NCBI GenBank assembly: GCA_916610825.1 | Contig: OU744448.1 | Coordinates: 10,187,113-10,251,112, forward strand | DNA: 64,000 nucleotides | Reading direction: 5' to 3' | Origin: Haliclystus octoradiatus | Taxonomy: Eukaryota; Cnidaria; Staurozoa; Stauromedusae; Haliclystidae | Part shown: one piece after another, positions 1 through 27,802 of the stretch | Layout of the letters: each line of letters opens with the position of its first letter | Position numbering within the stretch: the first letter of the stretch is position 1 | The notes under the pieces: generated by a model | Databases searched by the model: none | What the model was told of the DNA's origin: nothing | What the model saw: only the letters and a program-made list of their open reading frames with translations | Made by a program: the position numbers and the translations under genes

Positions 1-720
1 TTTACGACGCTTTTCAATAAATATAAAGATCTTCAGCTAAATATCATTTTGTAAATCGTTGCCATAATTGAGATATTTATTGGATTGTTATCGGAAAGTT
101 ATAATTTCTGCATTTTATCACAGATCAAACTTTTGAAGCTAGCGGTTTTTCCCGGTTTCGGAGCCATGTTTTACCCTAGGATTTCATGCACGCTCTTTCG
201 ACCAATCATATCGCAGAAAACCTTCGAGATATTTTAGGATCATATTTACTAAACGAGAAAATGTTGGGAGACATGAGTGAAGCGCTAAAAAATCACGAGC
301 TCCGAGCGAGTTGTTTCTTTAGCTTCCCGAGTGTCTCCTAACTTTTTTCGAGTATGTATGGTAACCCTTTATTCATCGGATCTTCAGTTGCTGGATGCAC
401 CAACTGGAGACAACGAAAAAACTACTTTTAGTACAGTCATTATAAAAAATGACCTCACACAAATTGCAACAGAAATATTTTTCATCAATTCTAGGGTCAA
501 ATTTTATGCTTAACAACATATCCAAATGTTCCGAAATCAGAGTAGGCAAAATGCCTTAATTTCGCAATTCGCTTTATGGCATTCCCAGTTAGAATCAGTT
601 TATTTGTCTGATGATTGCGTAAGCATGAAACTATTAGTAACAATTATGAATGTGTAGTCTTTGACTCCTTTTATTATATTTAGCTCTGTCAAATGATATC
701 GAGCACTATTTTTTGCTATT
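1..720. other. No gene recognised
   Basis: I see no supported gene here. A 60-codon open frame at 331-513 has no recognisable similarity, no splice context and the length expected by chance in AT-rich DNA. The stretch may be intergenic or intron of a gene to the left of the window. Confidence 0.4.
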
Positions 721-723
721 TAA

Positions 724-747
724 TATATACATATATATATATATATA
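724..747. repeat. TA/CA dinucleotide microsatellite
   Basis: A short run of alternating TA with one CA step lies directly before the first unit of the duplication at 751. A similar TA-rich run follows the second unit near 2405-2435. Confidence 0.7.
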
Positions 748-750
748 ATC

Positions 751-949
751 TGCGATATGCATTGCCCACTACTTCGGTAGTTTGAGCACTCTGGTATGGC
801 ACAGATGTTTTTTTCATGTGATGAATTTTTTCATCACAATGATAACTCATCTTGACTTAGGTTATAAACCGAAGTCAGTTCCTTGTTCGCTCACTGAGCA
901 GTACTGATGAAGGCTAATGGCCAGAAACATGTACTTGTCTGCTGCTATG
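751..949 (+). repeat. Tandem duplication, unit 1 (intact)
   Basis: A unit of about 200 bp starting TGCGATATGCATTGCCCAC and ending GTCTGCTGCTAT. The same sequence starts again at 1012 with few changes and is split by the foldback element at 1180-2372. Unit 1 therefore keeps the uninterrupted form of the insertion site (GCTAAT near 913-918). It does not look coding. Confidence 0.85.
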
Positions 950-1011
950 TATGTCTCAATTGCGCATGCGCAATTTTGAGCACTATCGACTTGGGCTGTT
1001 TCTATACTATT

Positions 1012-2408
1012 TGCGATATGCATTGCCCACTACTTCGGTAGTTTGAGCACTCTGGTATGGCACAGATGTTTTTTTCATGTGATGAAATTTTTCACCACAT
1101 TGATAACTCATCTTGACTTAGGTTATAAACCGAAGTTAGTTCCTTGTTCTCTCACTGAGCAGTACTGATGAAGGTTAATTATGAAGCGGAATCGGGGTCA
1201 TAATTCCGACTTTCGTGCCGTCGTTGGATTTCCGCGTCGTCGTTGAATTTCATTCCATATTTCTATTCCGTTTTCATCTGCGCTGCCATCTGCGCATCAA
1301 TTTGAAAACATCACAAAGAATAAATTTCAGGGCTCTTCTGGTCAAATTTTAAATAGCTTTAGTTTAACGGGATAATTTCTGGAAATACAATGATGCTTTA
1401 GTTTTATATGAGACTTATAAGAGGTCTGGATTGTAAAATATTCAAGCTTATATGGATATGGAAAACGATGGCATTAATGTTTGCAGTTTATTATTGAGAA
1501 ACATATAATTATTATCGGAACATGGGATTGAAGGTTGACAGACAGACTCGGAAAAAGCAAAATCAAAATCCATGAAATATAGAAGCAGCAGACGCATATT
1601 CAAAATATTGGACATTTTGTAGTCTTGCAGTAGTGGGACTTTTTCATTCTGATCAATGACATCAATCATATTGTCCTAGATTCTTAGATTTTCCGAAGAA
1701 AAGTATTCGAGACAACGTTTAAAAACACCATACAAGTACTTCACATGGTGTTAGGGTGCATCGGTGTTATCAGTATTTCATGGATTTTGATGAAGATGAT
1801 GTTGCATTTTCATTTTACTACATAATAGCTATGATAATAATAGCTATAAATCTTTCTCAATTAATGACATAAATGATATTAATAAATTAATAAACTGCAA
1901 ACATTTCCATTGTTTTTCCGTCATATAAGCGTGAGTATTCCACAATCCAGACCTCTGATAGAATTGATAACAACCATTTGAAAACGAACAATAAAGTAAG
2001 CAATGAATGCTAAGCCTGAATCTGACAGTAATTAAAATCCAGTGTAGATAATACAAACATAAATCGAAAACCTTCCTCTTGGTAATAAAACACCTTGGTC
2101 AAAAATGAGAGACAATTTGATAGTTGCGCAGATGGCGACGCAGACGGCAGCGCAGACGGAAGTGCAGACGACGGAATGAAGTTCAACAACGAAACAAGAT
2201 CCAACGACGACTCCGCAGCTCAGAATATTGACCCCGATTCCGCGCGAAATTAATTGCGCACATGGCATCGCAGATGACGACGACATGGAAACACGGAATG
2301 AAATTCAACGACGACACGGAAATCCAACGACGGCACGAACGTTCGGAATTATGACCCCGATTCCGCTTCATAGTTAATGGCCAGAAACATGTACTTGTCT
2401 GCTGCTAT
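1012..2408 (+). repeat. Tandem duplication, unit 2 (split by an insertion)
   Basis: The second copy of the unit at 751-949. Its first part is 1012-1179 and its last part resumes at 2373-2408 with GGCCAGAAACATGTACTTG. The 1.19 kb between them is a separate palindromic element. Confidence 0.85.
1180..2372. mobile_element. Foldback DNA element with GTTAAT target duplication
   Basis: The element starts TATGAAGCGGAATCGGGG and ends with the inverted form CCCCGATTCCGCTTCATA. The inverted arms extend inward for hundreds of bases: the GAGGTCTGGATTGT segment near 1421 is mirrored near 1943-1956, so most of the element is one imperfect palindrome. GTTAAT flanks it on both sides (1174-1179 and 2373-2378). 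The right arm holds an extra degenerate copy of its end near 2160-2250 and a GCAGACG-rich tract. The minus-strand open frames at 2010-2371 are by-products of these repeats. The superfamily is unclear, because the duplication can be read as 6 bp or as a TTAA target. Confidence 0.85.
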
Positions 2409-2599
2409 ATATATATAAAATATATCTATATATATGTCCCTTTTTGGAGCTTGATGACTTATGAAGCTAAAATTCTACTTATCTTATCAAAATGTTAGAC
2501 CTATCGTAGATCGAGTAGTCTAGTTGGAATGCTAGATATACGACCACTGCAGCGGAGGTTAGGAGAAACAGAATTAACATCGGGAACAGTTGGATTTGA

Positions 2600-3815
2600 G
2601 TGAAGGCATGCTGTGGACCATAGTAACGACGAAGATATCGACGGTTCACCAATAAAGCCTTCCTGTTTCTGACTTTACCCAATAGCTTCTTCCTCTGCAG
2701 TCATGACACACGGTTTCAGTAATTATGTCCCATCATCATGTTGTTGGATTCTGAATCCGAACGAAATTTCCAGCTGTGAGACTGTCTAATGACTTAATAT
2801 GTTGATCGTAGTACTTTTTGTTTTTGCCTGCTGTAACGTGATTGCCTTTTTCGTCAGCAGCAATCAGCAAATCATTGACCGATCATTGATGTCTTTTTAA
2901 AACATGGACGGGTTTATTGGAATTCTGGATCGCAAGGTTTTCCAAACAGACGTTGTGCAGGGATTAGTCCATCATTCCTTGCAGTGTATCGATAATCGAG
3001 GATTGCTTTGTGGTAACTTGAATTGTGGATATTTCCATTTGAGGTGACAGCTACCTCGGCATATCTATGTACAACATGATGGTATGGAGATTACGGATCA
3101 GGGTGGATATGTACGGTGGACAGGGACTCCCATTGTTGATAGCCATCCCAGAAATATGTCGAGAACAGCATCAATGTCAACACCTTTGCCGCTGTTTACC
3201 ACCATTGGCCAGCCAGTGAATTTGATAGTTATGATTAGAACTTCGCTACCATACCAAGAAAACAGTTGGTTGCAATGGCCTTTCCGGGTCTTGATGGTGG
3301 AATCTCTGCCATCAAAGACTCAGGCTGTAGGTTAGAAAGGCGTCCAACACAGGCTTCGCAAGCTTTTAGCACAGTAGTAATCTCGTTTGTGCTGTTGGGC
3401 CAGTAAATGCATTGTCTGGCGCGAGACAGGGTATGGGTCATACCAAGATGTGATGCATGGAGCTCTTGAAGTATTGTTTGACGTAACAATGTTGGATGTT
3501 GAAATGATAATTCGATATTTGGGTAAAATTACACATAAGTAGGATATCTTCTCCTCCAGGCGAATCAAACGTGATGATTAATGTCACTCAGCATATTATG
3601 ATTGACAATGGAGACCAATGGCTTGTGGTCCAAAATTAGATCAAATTGTGATCCTTGTAAAAATAGCTTAGGCCTACATTTGCGAACAGCCCAGATGACA
3701 ATAGGAAATGCTATCTCTGTCGCTGAGTAGCGGCACTCAGCGTCAGTTAGAAATCTGGAGCAACATTGAAGTAGCTTCCATGTATGATCTTCTTGTCCAG
3801 AAAGTACATGTCAGA
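2600..3815 (-). mobile_element. Ty3/gypsy retrotransposon pol remnant (RNase H to integrase)
   Basis: Read on the minus strand, this is a decayed pol gene in the expected order. An RNase H segment at about 3815-3590 has the E..F.IVWAVRKCR and ILDHKPL motifs. A zinc-binding H2C2 integrase segment at 3489-3340 has H..HLG, RARQCIYWP and CEAC. An integrase core piece at about 3270-3110 includes a FTGWPMV motif. A C-terminal integrase part at about 2900-2610 includes GLIPAQRLFG and RSYWVKSETG. Stops and frame changes break it throughout, and no LTRs were found. It is a dead fragment, probably inactive for a long time. Confidence 0.85.
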
Positions 3816-5021
3816 TTCATTAGCAGAACAAAACCATATATTCATAGATGGATATTTAAAGTAACGCCATACGAATGACAATTAACGTCTAGCAGTGAGC
3901 AGAATGTGAACACTACCAAAAAGCAAGTTCACATTGTTACGACCATCGTTGCAATTAAAGAACGGTAGATAATAACGACCAAACAAGCGAATTAAAACAC
4001 GCAATGATTTGAGATTTAAAGAAAGTCAGAAAAATCTGACAAATAAATATTGTACTTCATCAAACTGTCAAAACAATAGACGTTCTGTTCCGTTCGCCAT
4101 GAAATGACTAGATTTGAATGAACCATAAGAATGGCTCCTCCCCTGAAAAGGTCGTACTCCGCCAGACCCTCTAACTAGGAAGACCACTCTGTTAAGGCAA
4201 TGAATAAGGAGCTTGCTGTGTAATGCAATCCACACTATACTTCTGTTCATAGTTATAAATTACTTTTCCACCCGAGGATTGGGAAAACGTGCTCGAAATA
4301 CAATGTTGAGTATAACTAAGCCAAATTAGATACATTACACAACCATGAAATCACAGCAAACAGATGTTTCCTTTTTGTTGATTGAAAAACGTTATTTTTG
4401 TTTCGAAGCAAATGAGATTATGACTTTCTACAATGTCTTTAACGGCTACAATAGGTATACTTCGCAAGTGCATGCACGAGAGTTTGGTTGAGATTTCAAG
4501 AACGAATTTTATCTATTAGTCACCGAGTAGCGTCAATCTTCACTTGTTTACTAAAGTGCCTTCAAAACTTTGACAAGTTTGTTTAAGTATTTGAAATAGA
4601 TAAGCAAATCTCAATTTAAGGGATAAAAGTCTTATCATTCAAGTCTCCGTTCACATATTTTCAAAATAACATAGCTAATTCATTGGCTTGTGACTTAATT
4701 CGCTCTGGCGAAATCAGAAAAATAAAACCTTTTTGCGACGTTTCATGTGAAAAATCACTTGTACATGCATGTAGCAGATAGAGCAACACAGTTAAGTTCA
4801 ACAAAGAATCGAAGTAGTGAAACATATCAGGTAAATCAAGCGTTGTAAAAGTGTGCAATCTCAATTTTATTTTAAGTTGATTTAAAAATTTAAAAGAAAC
4901 AATAAATTTGTGCTATTTACAAATTGTTAAATAATCTTGAAATAACTATTGTAATTAAAAATTACATTTTAATAAACAGATAAGATGTGTGTATTTTGAA
5001 ACTACTTTCCTTTCAAAGGCT
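3816..5021. other. 3' flank of the glycosyltransferase gene; no gene seen
   Basis: No convincing exon was found on either strand. The left part, to about 3950, may still belong to the retrotransposon remnant. The right part should hold the 3' UTR of the minus-strand gene ending at 5022. Confidence 0.4.
4866..4871 (-). terminator. Candidate polyadenylation hexamer AATAAA
   Basis: AATAAA on the minus strand lies about 150 nt after the glycosyltransferase stop codon, a plausible distance for its poly(A) signal. In AT-rich DNA the hexamer is common, so this is only a candidate. Confidence 0.35.
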
Positions 5022-8000
5022 TCAAACTGATGGTAACTTATCCCACATTCCTTTCTTGGAATGATAAACGTGATAAAAACCTCTTATTTTTAAACGTTCA
5101 ACTTCATAACCTGCCATCAGTACTCGGTCTAACATCTCCCAATCTTCCCCACCCCATTTATTATGAAATTCACGTAAATTCATACCACCAAACTTTTTCC
5201 AATCTGATTTATAAACTCCAAATACACCATAACCATCTACTTCCCAATAACCAAACGGGTGCATTGGTGTTGCACCACACTGCAGACGACATACCAAAGG
5301 GGAATATGCAACTTTGCCTTCGATACAATGCTAAAAAAGAAATTGATAATAGTAATGTTACATATTCAATCATGTATAATTGTGATTGACAGTCAGTCAC
5401 CTAGTAGAGTCGTAAGCACAAGTGCTTCTCTATTTGAGGGACATAACAAATGTGCAGACATTTACAAAGAACATATTATGTATGCAACAGTGAGGAATCG
5501 AACCCCAATCTGGATCTCCTTACTCTGCCAGTCTGCCATTGAACTTCAAGTGTACTGTGCACAAAAAGACTTTTGGATACGAAGCTCTATAGAGGAATTT
5601 ATAAGGATGCAATAAAGGAAAGAGTAGAGTATTAATGTAGAGATTTTCTATGAGGAAATTTGAACAATGGATCATTACCCTACATAAGTTATCAATTATG
5701 GTGATTATGTATGTAATAAACCACTTGAGTAATAGCAGAATACCATTGACATCCCTTACGGATTTTCTTTTGAATTCATTAACTTACTTCTTGGACATTT
5801 CCTGAAGGGATTACGAGCAGTTCCTGAACATTTCATGAACTGTTCATAAACTGCTTATGGAAAATTCATGAAAAATTGTGGGCAATATCACATATAAACA
5901 AGGAAACATCAAACAAAGCTCAAATAAACAGCTGGGGTTAAATAAAAATATATCAAATTGGGCAAAGACGGAAAGTTTCAGAAATCATTTGAAAATTTGG
6001 GTTGGATAAGTGATACAATCTTTAGATTATTGACATTACAAATTTAGTGTTAAGTATTTCAGAGATTACAAATGCAAATTGTGGATTTTGATCTAACCCC
6101 AAAGTAAGGTTTATCATCAATGTAATATTTGAGGTTGAATAACATTTAGTTTTTCTATGATCAGAGAACAGTGTTGCCATATGTGTTTTTATTGACATAA
6201 AACTATGTGGTGACGTAACACTGGGTTCAAATGATTCACTATAAATATTTGACTGAGTGATTATAATTATGCCAATAACAACGGCCTTAATTTCAAAGAT
6301 TTCATGACTTGACTACCATTATGAAAACAGTTTAATGGACGATATAGGACCCGATTTTCAGAAACTGTTCTTGAACATTCAGGAACAGTTCATTAGAAGT
6401 TTGTGAACAAGTCCATGCAAATTGGACCATTTAACGTTCATTAACTGTTCAGAAGGTGGCTGTGAACAGTTCACGAACGATGAACAGTAAATGAACTCAA
6501 TAATTATTTTCGCAGGGGTATACAGTACTTAGATTGAACTATGGTATGTGTCACAGACCAATACAGTTAGATTCAGTTGGGTATTGTGCAATACAATCTA
6601 TTTCCAAGTTCGATATTCCTAATTCCTTGCTGCTGATTTACGATGTCAAATTTGTTTTTGGAATCAGCAAAATTTGATTTTAAGCAAGTTTGAAATTCAA
6701 CTCTTATATCAACTAATACAAGTTGATTAAACACAATATAGCCTATAATGAATTATCAAATGAACAATGCATACCTTGCGAACAGAGTCAAAAAAGTTTA
6801 TTGGAAATATAAAATGGAGATCAACTTGTAAGACAATACTGTTTTTGTCTCTGACAGCAGAAATTGCTTCTTGAATAGCTTCGGTCTTTCTAAATGTATT
6901 GCCTTTCCTTAATAGCATGTAACTTGGAATGGCACTCTTTTTCAATGCATCTTCAATATCAATATCTTTACTATTAAAGTCTACCACAATAACATTGAAT
7001 TTGTTATCGTTAGTAGCTTCAGCAATGTCTGACAATTGGTTAATTAAATGTTTCACCCAACGTCCTTGTCGACCTGCAACCGTTAGGATGACGTTAACAT
7101 CTACATCTTTTTTCCATTTAAAATTATCTGGATAACATAATGTCAACACCTTCTCTTTCAGAATAACATACTCTGAGAATCTGACATGTCGTTTTTCTCC
7201 AAACATCTCTCTAAGTTGTAATTCAACAAGGAAACGACTACTGTGTTGCTCATTATTCTCTTCAATGTTAAGAATTTGGATAAGTCTGTACATTCTGTTG
7301 AAATAAAATAACAGAGTTAAACTTGATCTTTGTAATTTATGCCAAGACCATAGTATCCGGTATTGTATTATAATGGAAATGATTAGATCGAATCAGATTG
7401 GTTTAGAGTCATGATTCCAAATCACAATATCAACGCAAAACAAAACTAGGTTCGAAGACTCAATCGTTATTTAAATTCGAACCTAATATCACAAATGAAA
7501 ACAGGTGTAGCCATTTGAAAAAAGTTTAATTTTCATTTGTGCATTTTTTTCTCTCTTTATAGAGACTTGTGTAACACTTTAATGAACCTCAAATATTGAT
7601 AAAATATATGTCCAGTCCAGTTGGATGGCCACTTATGTGGATTAATTAAATGTTCTTCAATAGGCTGGCATTCTCAATAGACTGGTCCAAAAACATGAAA
7701 GTTTCAAATTCGAATTGCATTCTCGATTTTATTGTTCTAGTGGGTAAGAAAATCATGAGTGCAAAATTTGAGTTCAAAAAAATGTGTGTTTCAAAGTGAT
7801 GTATTTAGATGTATGGCTTCCACTGTGATTCTGGCAGATAAAAGAAGTGTGTGATTTTCTGTTCTGTGGAGTTGCTGACAGATTTTTATTTCAATTTACT
7901 ATGATTTGTCAAAAAATTGACATTGGAAACTGTTAGTAAAAAAAAACGAATTTGGATTTTTTGTACACTTTTGTTGGGAAATATGAGCGTACAGCAATGA

Positions 8001-11000
8001 TCCAAAGTTCAAGAAAAACTAAATCTGTCAACACCTTTCCATTTCACATCTATTTCTAGTTTTTTATAGAAAACCACATACTTCTAAAATTTGTCAAAAT
8101 CACAGCGGGAACCATACTTTCAAATGCATCACTTTGAAGCACAAATTTTCAGTATAGGTTCTCATTCAATAGACTTTCAAATGCCACAGTAATATTTCTG
8201 AGATTGTTACCTTTATAGACAGAAAAAGCTATTTAAAATATTTAAAAATATTTTATGGATATTTAATTGTACCTATATTTTTGAAATTTTGGAGTGTTTT
8301 CCCCAGGCGCGGATCCAGAGGGGTGCAAGTATGGCAAATGACACCCCTAAATTTTTTAGTGAAATTTTAAGATGACGTCATTATAAATAGCGTCATCGTT
8401 TCGTTCTTCTGTTAATAATAAATATGTTTTTATATTTTTATCAAACTTATCTTTCCTTTTTATCTTCTATTCAATCATTTTTAAGTATAAATTCTCAATA
8501 TTTAATTTTCGTATTTATTTTGTAATAAATTATTGTAGATGATCGTAATGATCGCATTCGTATTGAATTTCGTTCAGAGTTATGGTTTCTTCAGCAGTTG
8601 TATTAGATTACGTAATATACTGACGTGAGTCAAGCGGTGTTGCGGTATGCTGCGGCAGTAGAAAAGATCCACAACAACGTCACAATTACAGTTTTGCGGT
8701 CGTAGAAAATCTATTGTTTATCATTCCGTCTATTGTTTCTGTTTCTCATCTTTTTAACAATTGACATACTCGTTGCCAGCGTGTTGCCAAGGAAAGAACA
8801 GGACTGCCATACTCATCCGGGAGCTATTTTGACCGCCTATCCCACTTCTTTTGTTCATTCGAGTCACCGATTGGCGAATTGGTAGAAAAATTAACAATTG
8901 ACACCCCCACGTGATAATTTTGACATACTAAATTTGAGGAAAATTTTGCCTGTATGTCAAGGTCGTAATTTTTAAAATCTGTTCGCAAAGCTGTTCGCAG
9001 AAGTTGCATGCCTTGATATCTGATTGGATAAATTCAAAGCAGCTTCACATGCAACTTCACGTGGCGCTTCTTTTAGCTAAATAGTTCTGCAGTTTTATTT
9101 AACGGTCTTTGTCTCGTGTGACTATTAGCGTGGAAGCATCAGAACAAATTATAGCAACTCTACAAACCATGTTTATTTCAATGGCCATGAAGAAAGATTT
9201 TATTTATTTTATGAAAGCTTTCCTCGAATTATTACGAATTGATTGCCATTAATCATCAACGAGATATTTTTGAAAGATGGATTTGGAAAGCCGATGGATC
9301 CACTTGCAGAAATATGTGCAAGAATTGTATATGAAATTGTACAAACTGGTAGATAACTTGGAGAATGCAATATGTAAGTACGTCTGTTATATTAATATTG
9401 CTTATATCCTCGTTCATATATGTTGCTTTTCAACCTGAACTCAAATGTTTCAAATTTTCCAAGGTCAACAGAAGATAAATAAATCTGAACCTTGCAAAAG
9501 CAACCACAGTACAGAGGGCTAAGTCAGATGAACCATTACAAACCCTCATTTATGTTTGAAATAAATGTAATTGTAGTTTTTATTTGATTTGATTTGATTT
9601 AATTTAATTTTCTAAGAATGAAATTCAAAATGAGTGTCAAGTGTTCATAGAGCAATCAGCATGTCCCTGTTTATATCTCTAGAAATTGATTTAAATATAG
9701 CCCGACATCAAAATTAGTTTACCTAAAGTAGAAAGCAAAACGCTGTTTACTTAGTTTACCCCGCTGTTGACACAAAAAACGGGGGCAGTACGGGAAGCGC
9801 GATACTACAACTTTGAATCTAATATAATACTGTAATGGGTTTAGATTTTCGGTGAGAAAAATATTGTGGTTCTATATACCTTGCAAAAGTCGTTCCTGAA
9901 ATAGAATATGAATTTAGCCTTGTCACCAATTTGAGGGATATTATACTAAACCCCTTTAATACGTGTACGTATTCATAGTAGGCCTAAATTCATATAAATA
10001 AATTCCTTAATTGTGGATTGCCATTTTTCAATATTGCAGATTGTACCTGAATTGTACAGTGGAGATTGAAGACTAGTTCTTGGTGAAGGAAAATTCGATA
10101 AAATTATATAAATTTATGGCAAGATAGCCATTCCAATGTAACATTTATTGTAATTGTATGTTTATCATTGTGTGATTCTTTGACTGACTCAAATCTTCTC
10201 GCTTAATCTTTCTTTGGTATACAAAATGGGCGTGGTCATAAATGGGTGTGGCAAGTGACGTAATTAATTTTGACAAGTATATGAAAAGTACGCAGGTACC
10301 CAGTTTACAGAAACTGAAGTATGTCACATTTTGACTAGCTATGTACTATGTATGTAGGCTAGTCAACTTGTTATAACTGCGATTTATTTTCTGTTTATTG
10401 ACAACTAAATTGATTTATTGCACAATAAGTTAAACTTTAAATTCATTATCAACCATCAAAATTTGCGTTTTAGAAAAGGTTGCACTTGTATATACTTTCA
10501 GAAACAACAAACATAAAATTGTGATCCAAAAGCGTACAGCTACATATAGGGGTTGTCAAATATTGGAATATTTACGAGTACATACTTCGTGGATGGCCCC
10601 TAAATAAGCATTTATATATCATCAATTCAGGCCTAAATTTCGTACCCTGGATATTTCTCATCAATGGCTCTCATTGCAAGGCTTGCAATACCAGTTGCCC
10701 TGTTCTCATCAATGACATCATTTCCAAATATAGGTTGAGTGCCAGTATTCTCCAAGTGAAATGCTATATTAGTATCATCTGAAGGGTAAACCGCTGTATA
10801 ATGTGTTTCCCAAACAGCACCATATCGCCGTAATTTATGACGTACTAAGTAGTCCGGATTGTAGGGACACGTTGGAAACAAATCCTTCGTTACTGATGAG
10901 TGGAGAAAAGGCAATTTAAGCATAGTTTTTATTAGTTTGTCAACAATTGAATCAGGTATTGATTGCTGGAGATGTTGAAGTTGAATAATATCATCTTTAA

Positions 11001-11787
11001 GAACTACACCATGGTTTGGTAATTTTAAATCATTTAAATACAATTGTAACTCATCAGTTTTGATGGCAATAAATTTGCGTTGATGTCTCATTTTCCATAA
11101 TATTTGTAATAATCCATCTTGTGTACCTTGTACATGTAGACATTCAAAATAATAACTAATATTTGAATGTAGATATATTTCATTAGATAATCCACTACCA
11201 TTTATCAATAAAGTCAAATGCTGATCAGTTATATTTAGCCATAACTCTGTAAATCCTAAGGATTTGATCTGAAATTGATATGTTCCATTTTGTTTAGGTT
11301 TTATATAACCAAATATTCTGAGTCCAGTATCAGATTGAACACTCTTTAGCTCCAATGCACCCACGTGGTATCTAATCGAAGGGTCCGATGGAAATAATGG
11401 ATAAGTTTTCAATGACGATATGTCAATACCACATATGTCAGTCCACAAGTAAATATTGATAAGTCCTTTACCAGCGTCATTGTTTGGTTGAATAACATTT
11501 GCTAAGAACTCTTTCCTGTTTGAGTCAAATGTCCAAGTTTTGTTGGGCAGATTTTCAAATGTAATCCCTGAGACATCTCCTAAATCTTCTGCGTATATTA
11601 TAGAATTAATAGAATAGTCATTGCCTTTCACTGCTACAATGAGAGCTGGAAATATTGAAAATGAAACATTTTCTTTTCCATTTCTCAAAACAAAAAACAC
11701 TGTCAAACAAACGTAACCCAGTAAGCAAAATCCTAGAGGGCGAGCGAGAAACCGGAACACCCATCGCCCTCTAATCGTGGATAGCAT
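5022..11787 (-). CDS. Beta-1,4-N-acetylgalactosaminyltransferase, B4GALNT3/4-like, with PA14 domain
   Basis: Exons, in order, are 11787-10646, 7294-6775 and 5330-5022. All junctions are GT..AG and in phase, giving 656 aa. This is a Golgi type II membrane enzyme: a short cytoplasmic tail, a membrane anchor at about residues 15-34, and a PA14-type lectin-like region at about 100-250 ([14 protein letters not shown]). The catalytic domain spans about 410-650, with the metal-binding QVDLH at 537-541 and GGEDWE at 614-619. In vertebrates B4GALNT3/4 transfer GalNAc to GlcNAc-ended glycans, forming LacdiNAc. All of the N-terminal half is in one large exon. The protein is clearly shorter than human B4GALNT3 (about 1000 aa), mainly between PA14 and the catalytic domain. 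A chondroitin GalNAc-transferase is the nearest alternative, but the PA14 domain argues against it. Upstream 5' UTR exons are not excluded. Confidence 0.93.
5400..5560 (-). repeat. tRNA-derived SINE, family B, in intron 2 of the GalNAc-transferase gene
   Basis: Read on the minus strand it contains the Pol III B box GGTTCGATTCC and shares about 60 bp of body sequence (ACAAATG..AGACATTTACA..) with the copy at 38340-38470. The A box is degenerate. It is not a functional tRNA. Confidence 0.65.
5785..5895. repeat. TTCATGAA-type foldback repeat, diverged copy
   Basis: An imperfect palindrome rich in GTTCATGAAC-like words (CATTTCATGAACTGTTCATAAACTG), in intron 2 of the glycosyltransferase gene. It belongs to the family best seen at 52938-53093. 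Confidence 0.6.
6345..6525. repeat. TTCATGAA-type foldback repeat
   Basis: Repeated GAACAGTTCAT and GTTCATTAACTGTTC words, ending in the family's terminal sequence TTTCGCAGGGGTA near 6522. It lies in the same intron as the copy at 5785-5895. Confidence 0.65.
7640..8170. repeat. Imperfect inverted repeat in intron 1 of the GalNAc-transferase gene
   Basis: A segment near 7785-7840 (TTTCAAAGTGATGTATTTAG..) reappears inverted near 8090-8145 (..CAAATGCATCACTTTGAAG). This looks like an old MITE-like hairpin. No clear target duplication was found. Confidence 0.55.
8173..10645. other. Rest of intron 1 of the GalNAc-transferase gene
   Basis: No exon was found. CAGGCGCGGATCCAG near 8304 and an ACACCCCT word soon after resemble the end of a DNA transposon, but I could not find a matching second end. 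GATTT/AATTT pentamer repeats lie near 9585-9610. The frames in this stretch are short and look random. Confidence 0.4.
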
Positions 11788-12646
11788 TCCTGTGTTAAAT
11801 TTGACCCATTGTAATAAAGTAGCTTTAGTTTATTTCAACAGAATGTCTACAAATTAGAACATCCGCTATAATAGTAATCAAAACGTTGAAGAGTCAAAAC
11901 ACTAACCATAAATGCCCACCTGTTCAATAGGCATTCTGCTGGTTTGTAGACAATAGCTCCGCATCAGTCTCAACTTCAGAAATTATGTAAACGAGATCAA
12001 ACAGACACATTCAAGGACACATTCACCATGCCTTATGAGAAAGAAGGGTCTCATTTTGGTTGGTTGCACATCGTATATTAACCAATTCGTGTAATTACAC
12101 ATAGCATAATTATTATACTACAATTGTTTGCCAATTTTCTCAATTACTGTATTGTAGCAAATCGCACAACTGATATTTGACATCCAAAGTTCAGCGCGGC
12201 AAGCCTGGTTAGGCGAATGCCCAGGCCCTTGCCAATAACAACAGTCAACAAACCTGGCTCTCGGTGTGAATTCTGAAAAGAATAATTATAGAGTAGGCTA
12301 TCATGCTGGAAGGGGAAAGTGCTAAGGTAGGGTACACTAGATCAGCATTTATCTCTGCCATAGATTCTAAAATACAGTATTCTACAACTTATGGCTCTAC
12401 ACACGTAACTAATGGTGTGCGAATCCAAACCCGGTCGGAATCTAATTTCATATCGGAATCGGGTTGACTTTTAGCCTTCGGATCAGATCGTGCTGATATT
12501 TTTCTGTCGGATTAAATAAACAAAAATACAACAATTTTCCTTTGTTCAACTATATAGCTACTTTTATAGCTGCTTCTTGAATGTGTAATATTTAAAAGTA
12601 ATGATAAAATTGATTCTATGATGATGATTATAATACAGTTTGATTA
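11788..12646. other. Intergenic: PLK4 3' flank and glycosyltransferase promoter
   Basis: An 859-bp gap between the PLK4 stop and the glycosyltransferase start codon, both on the minus strand. It should hold the PLK4 3' UTR and the promoter and 5' UTR of the downstream gene. No TATA box or clear AATAAA stands out. No ORF of interest was seen. Confidence 0.5.

Positions 12647-27802
<15,156 letters not shown>

Noticed and set aside
331-513. 60-codon ORF near the left edge
   Set aside because: No family resemblance, no splice or start context; the length is normal for random AT-rich DNA.
2010-2371. Overlapping minus-strand ORFs rich in Ser/Ala/Cys
   Set aside because: They lie in the GCAGACG-rich arm of the foldback element and are repeat translations in several frames.
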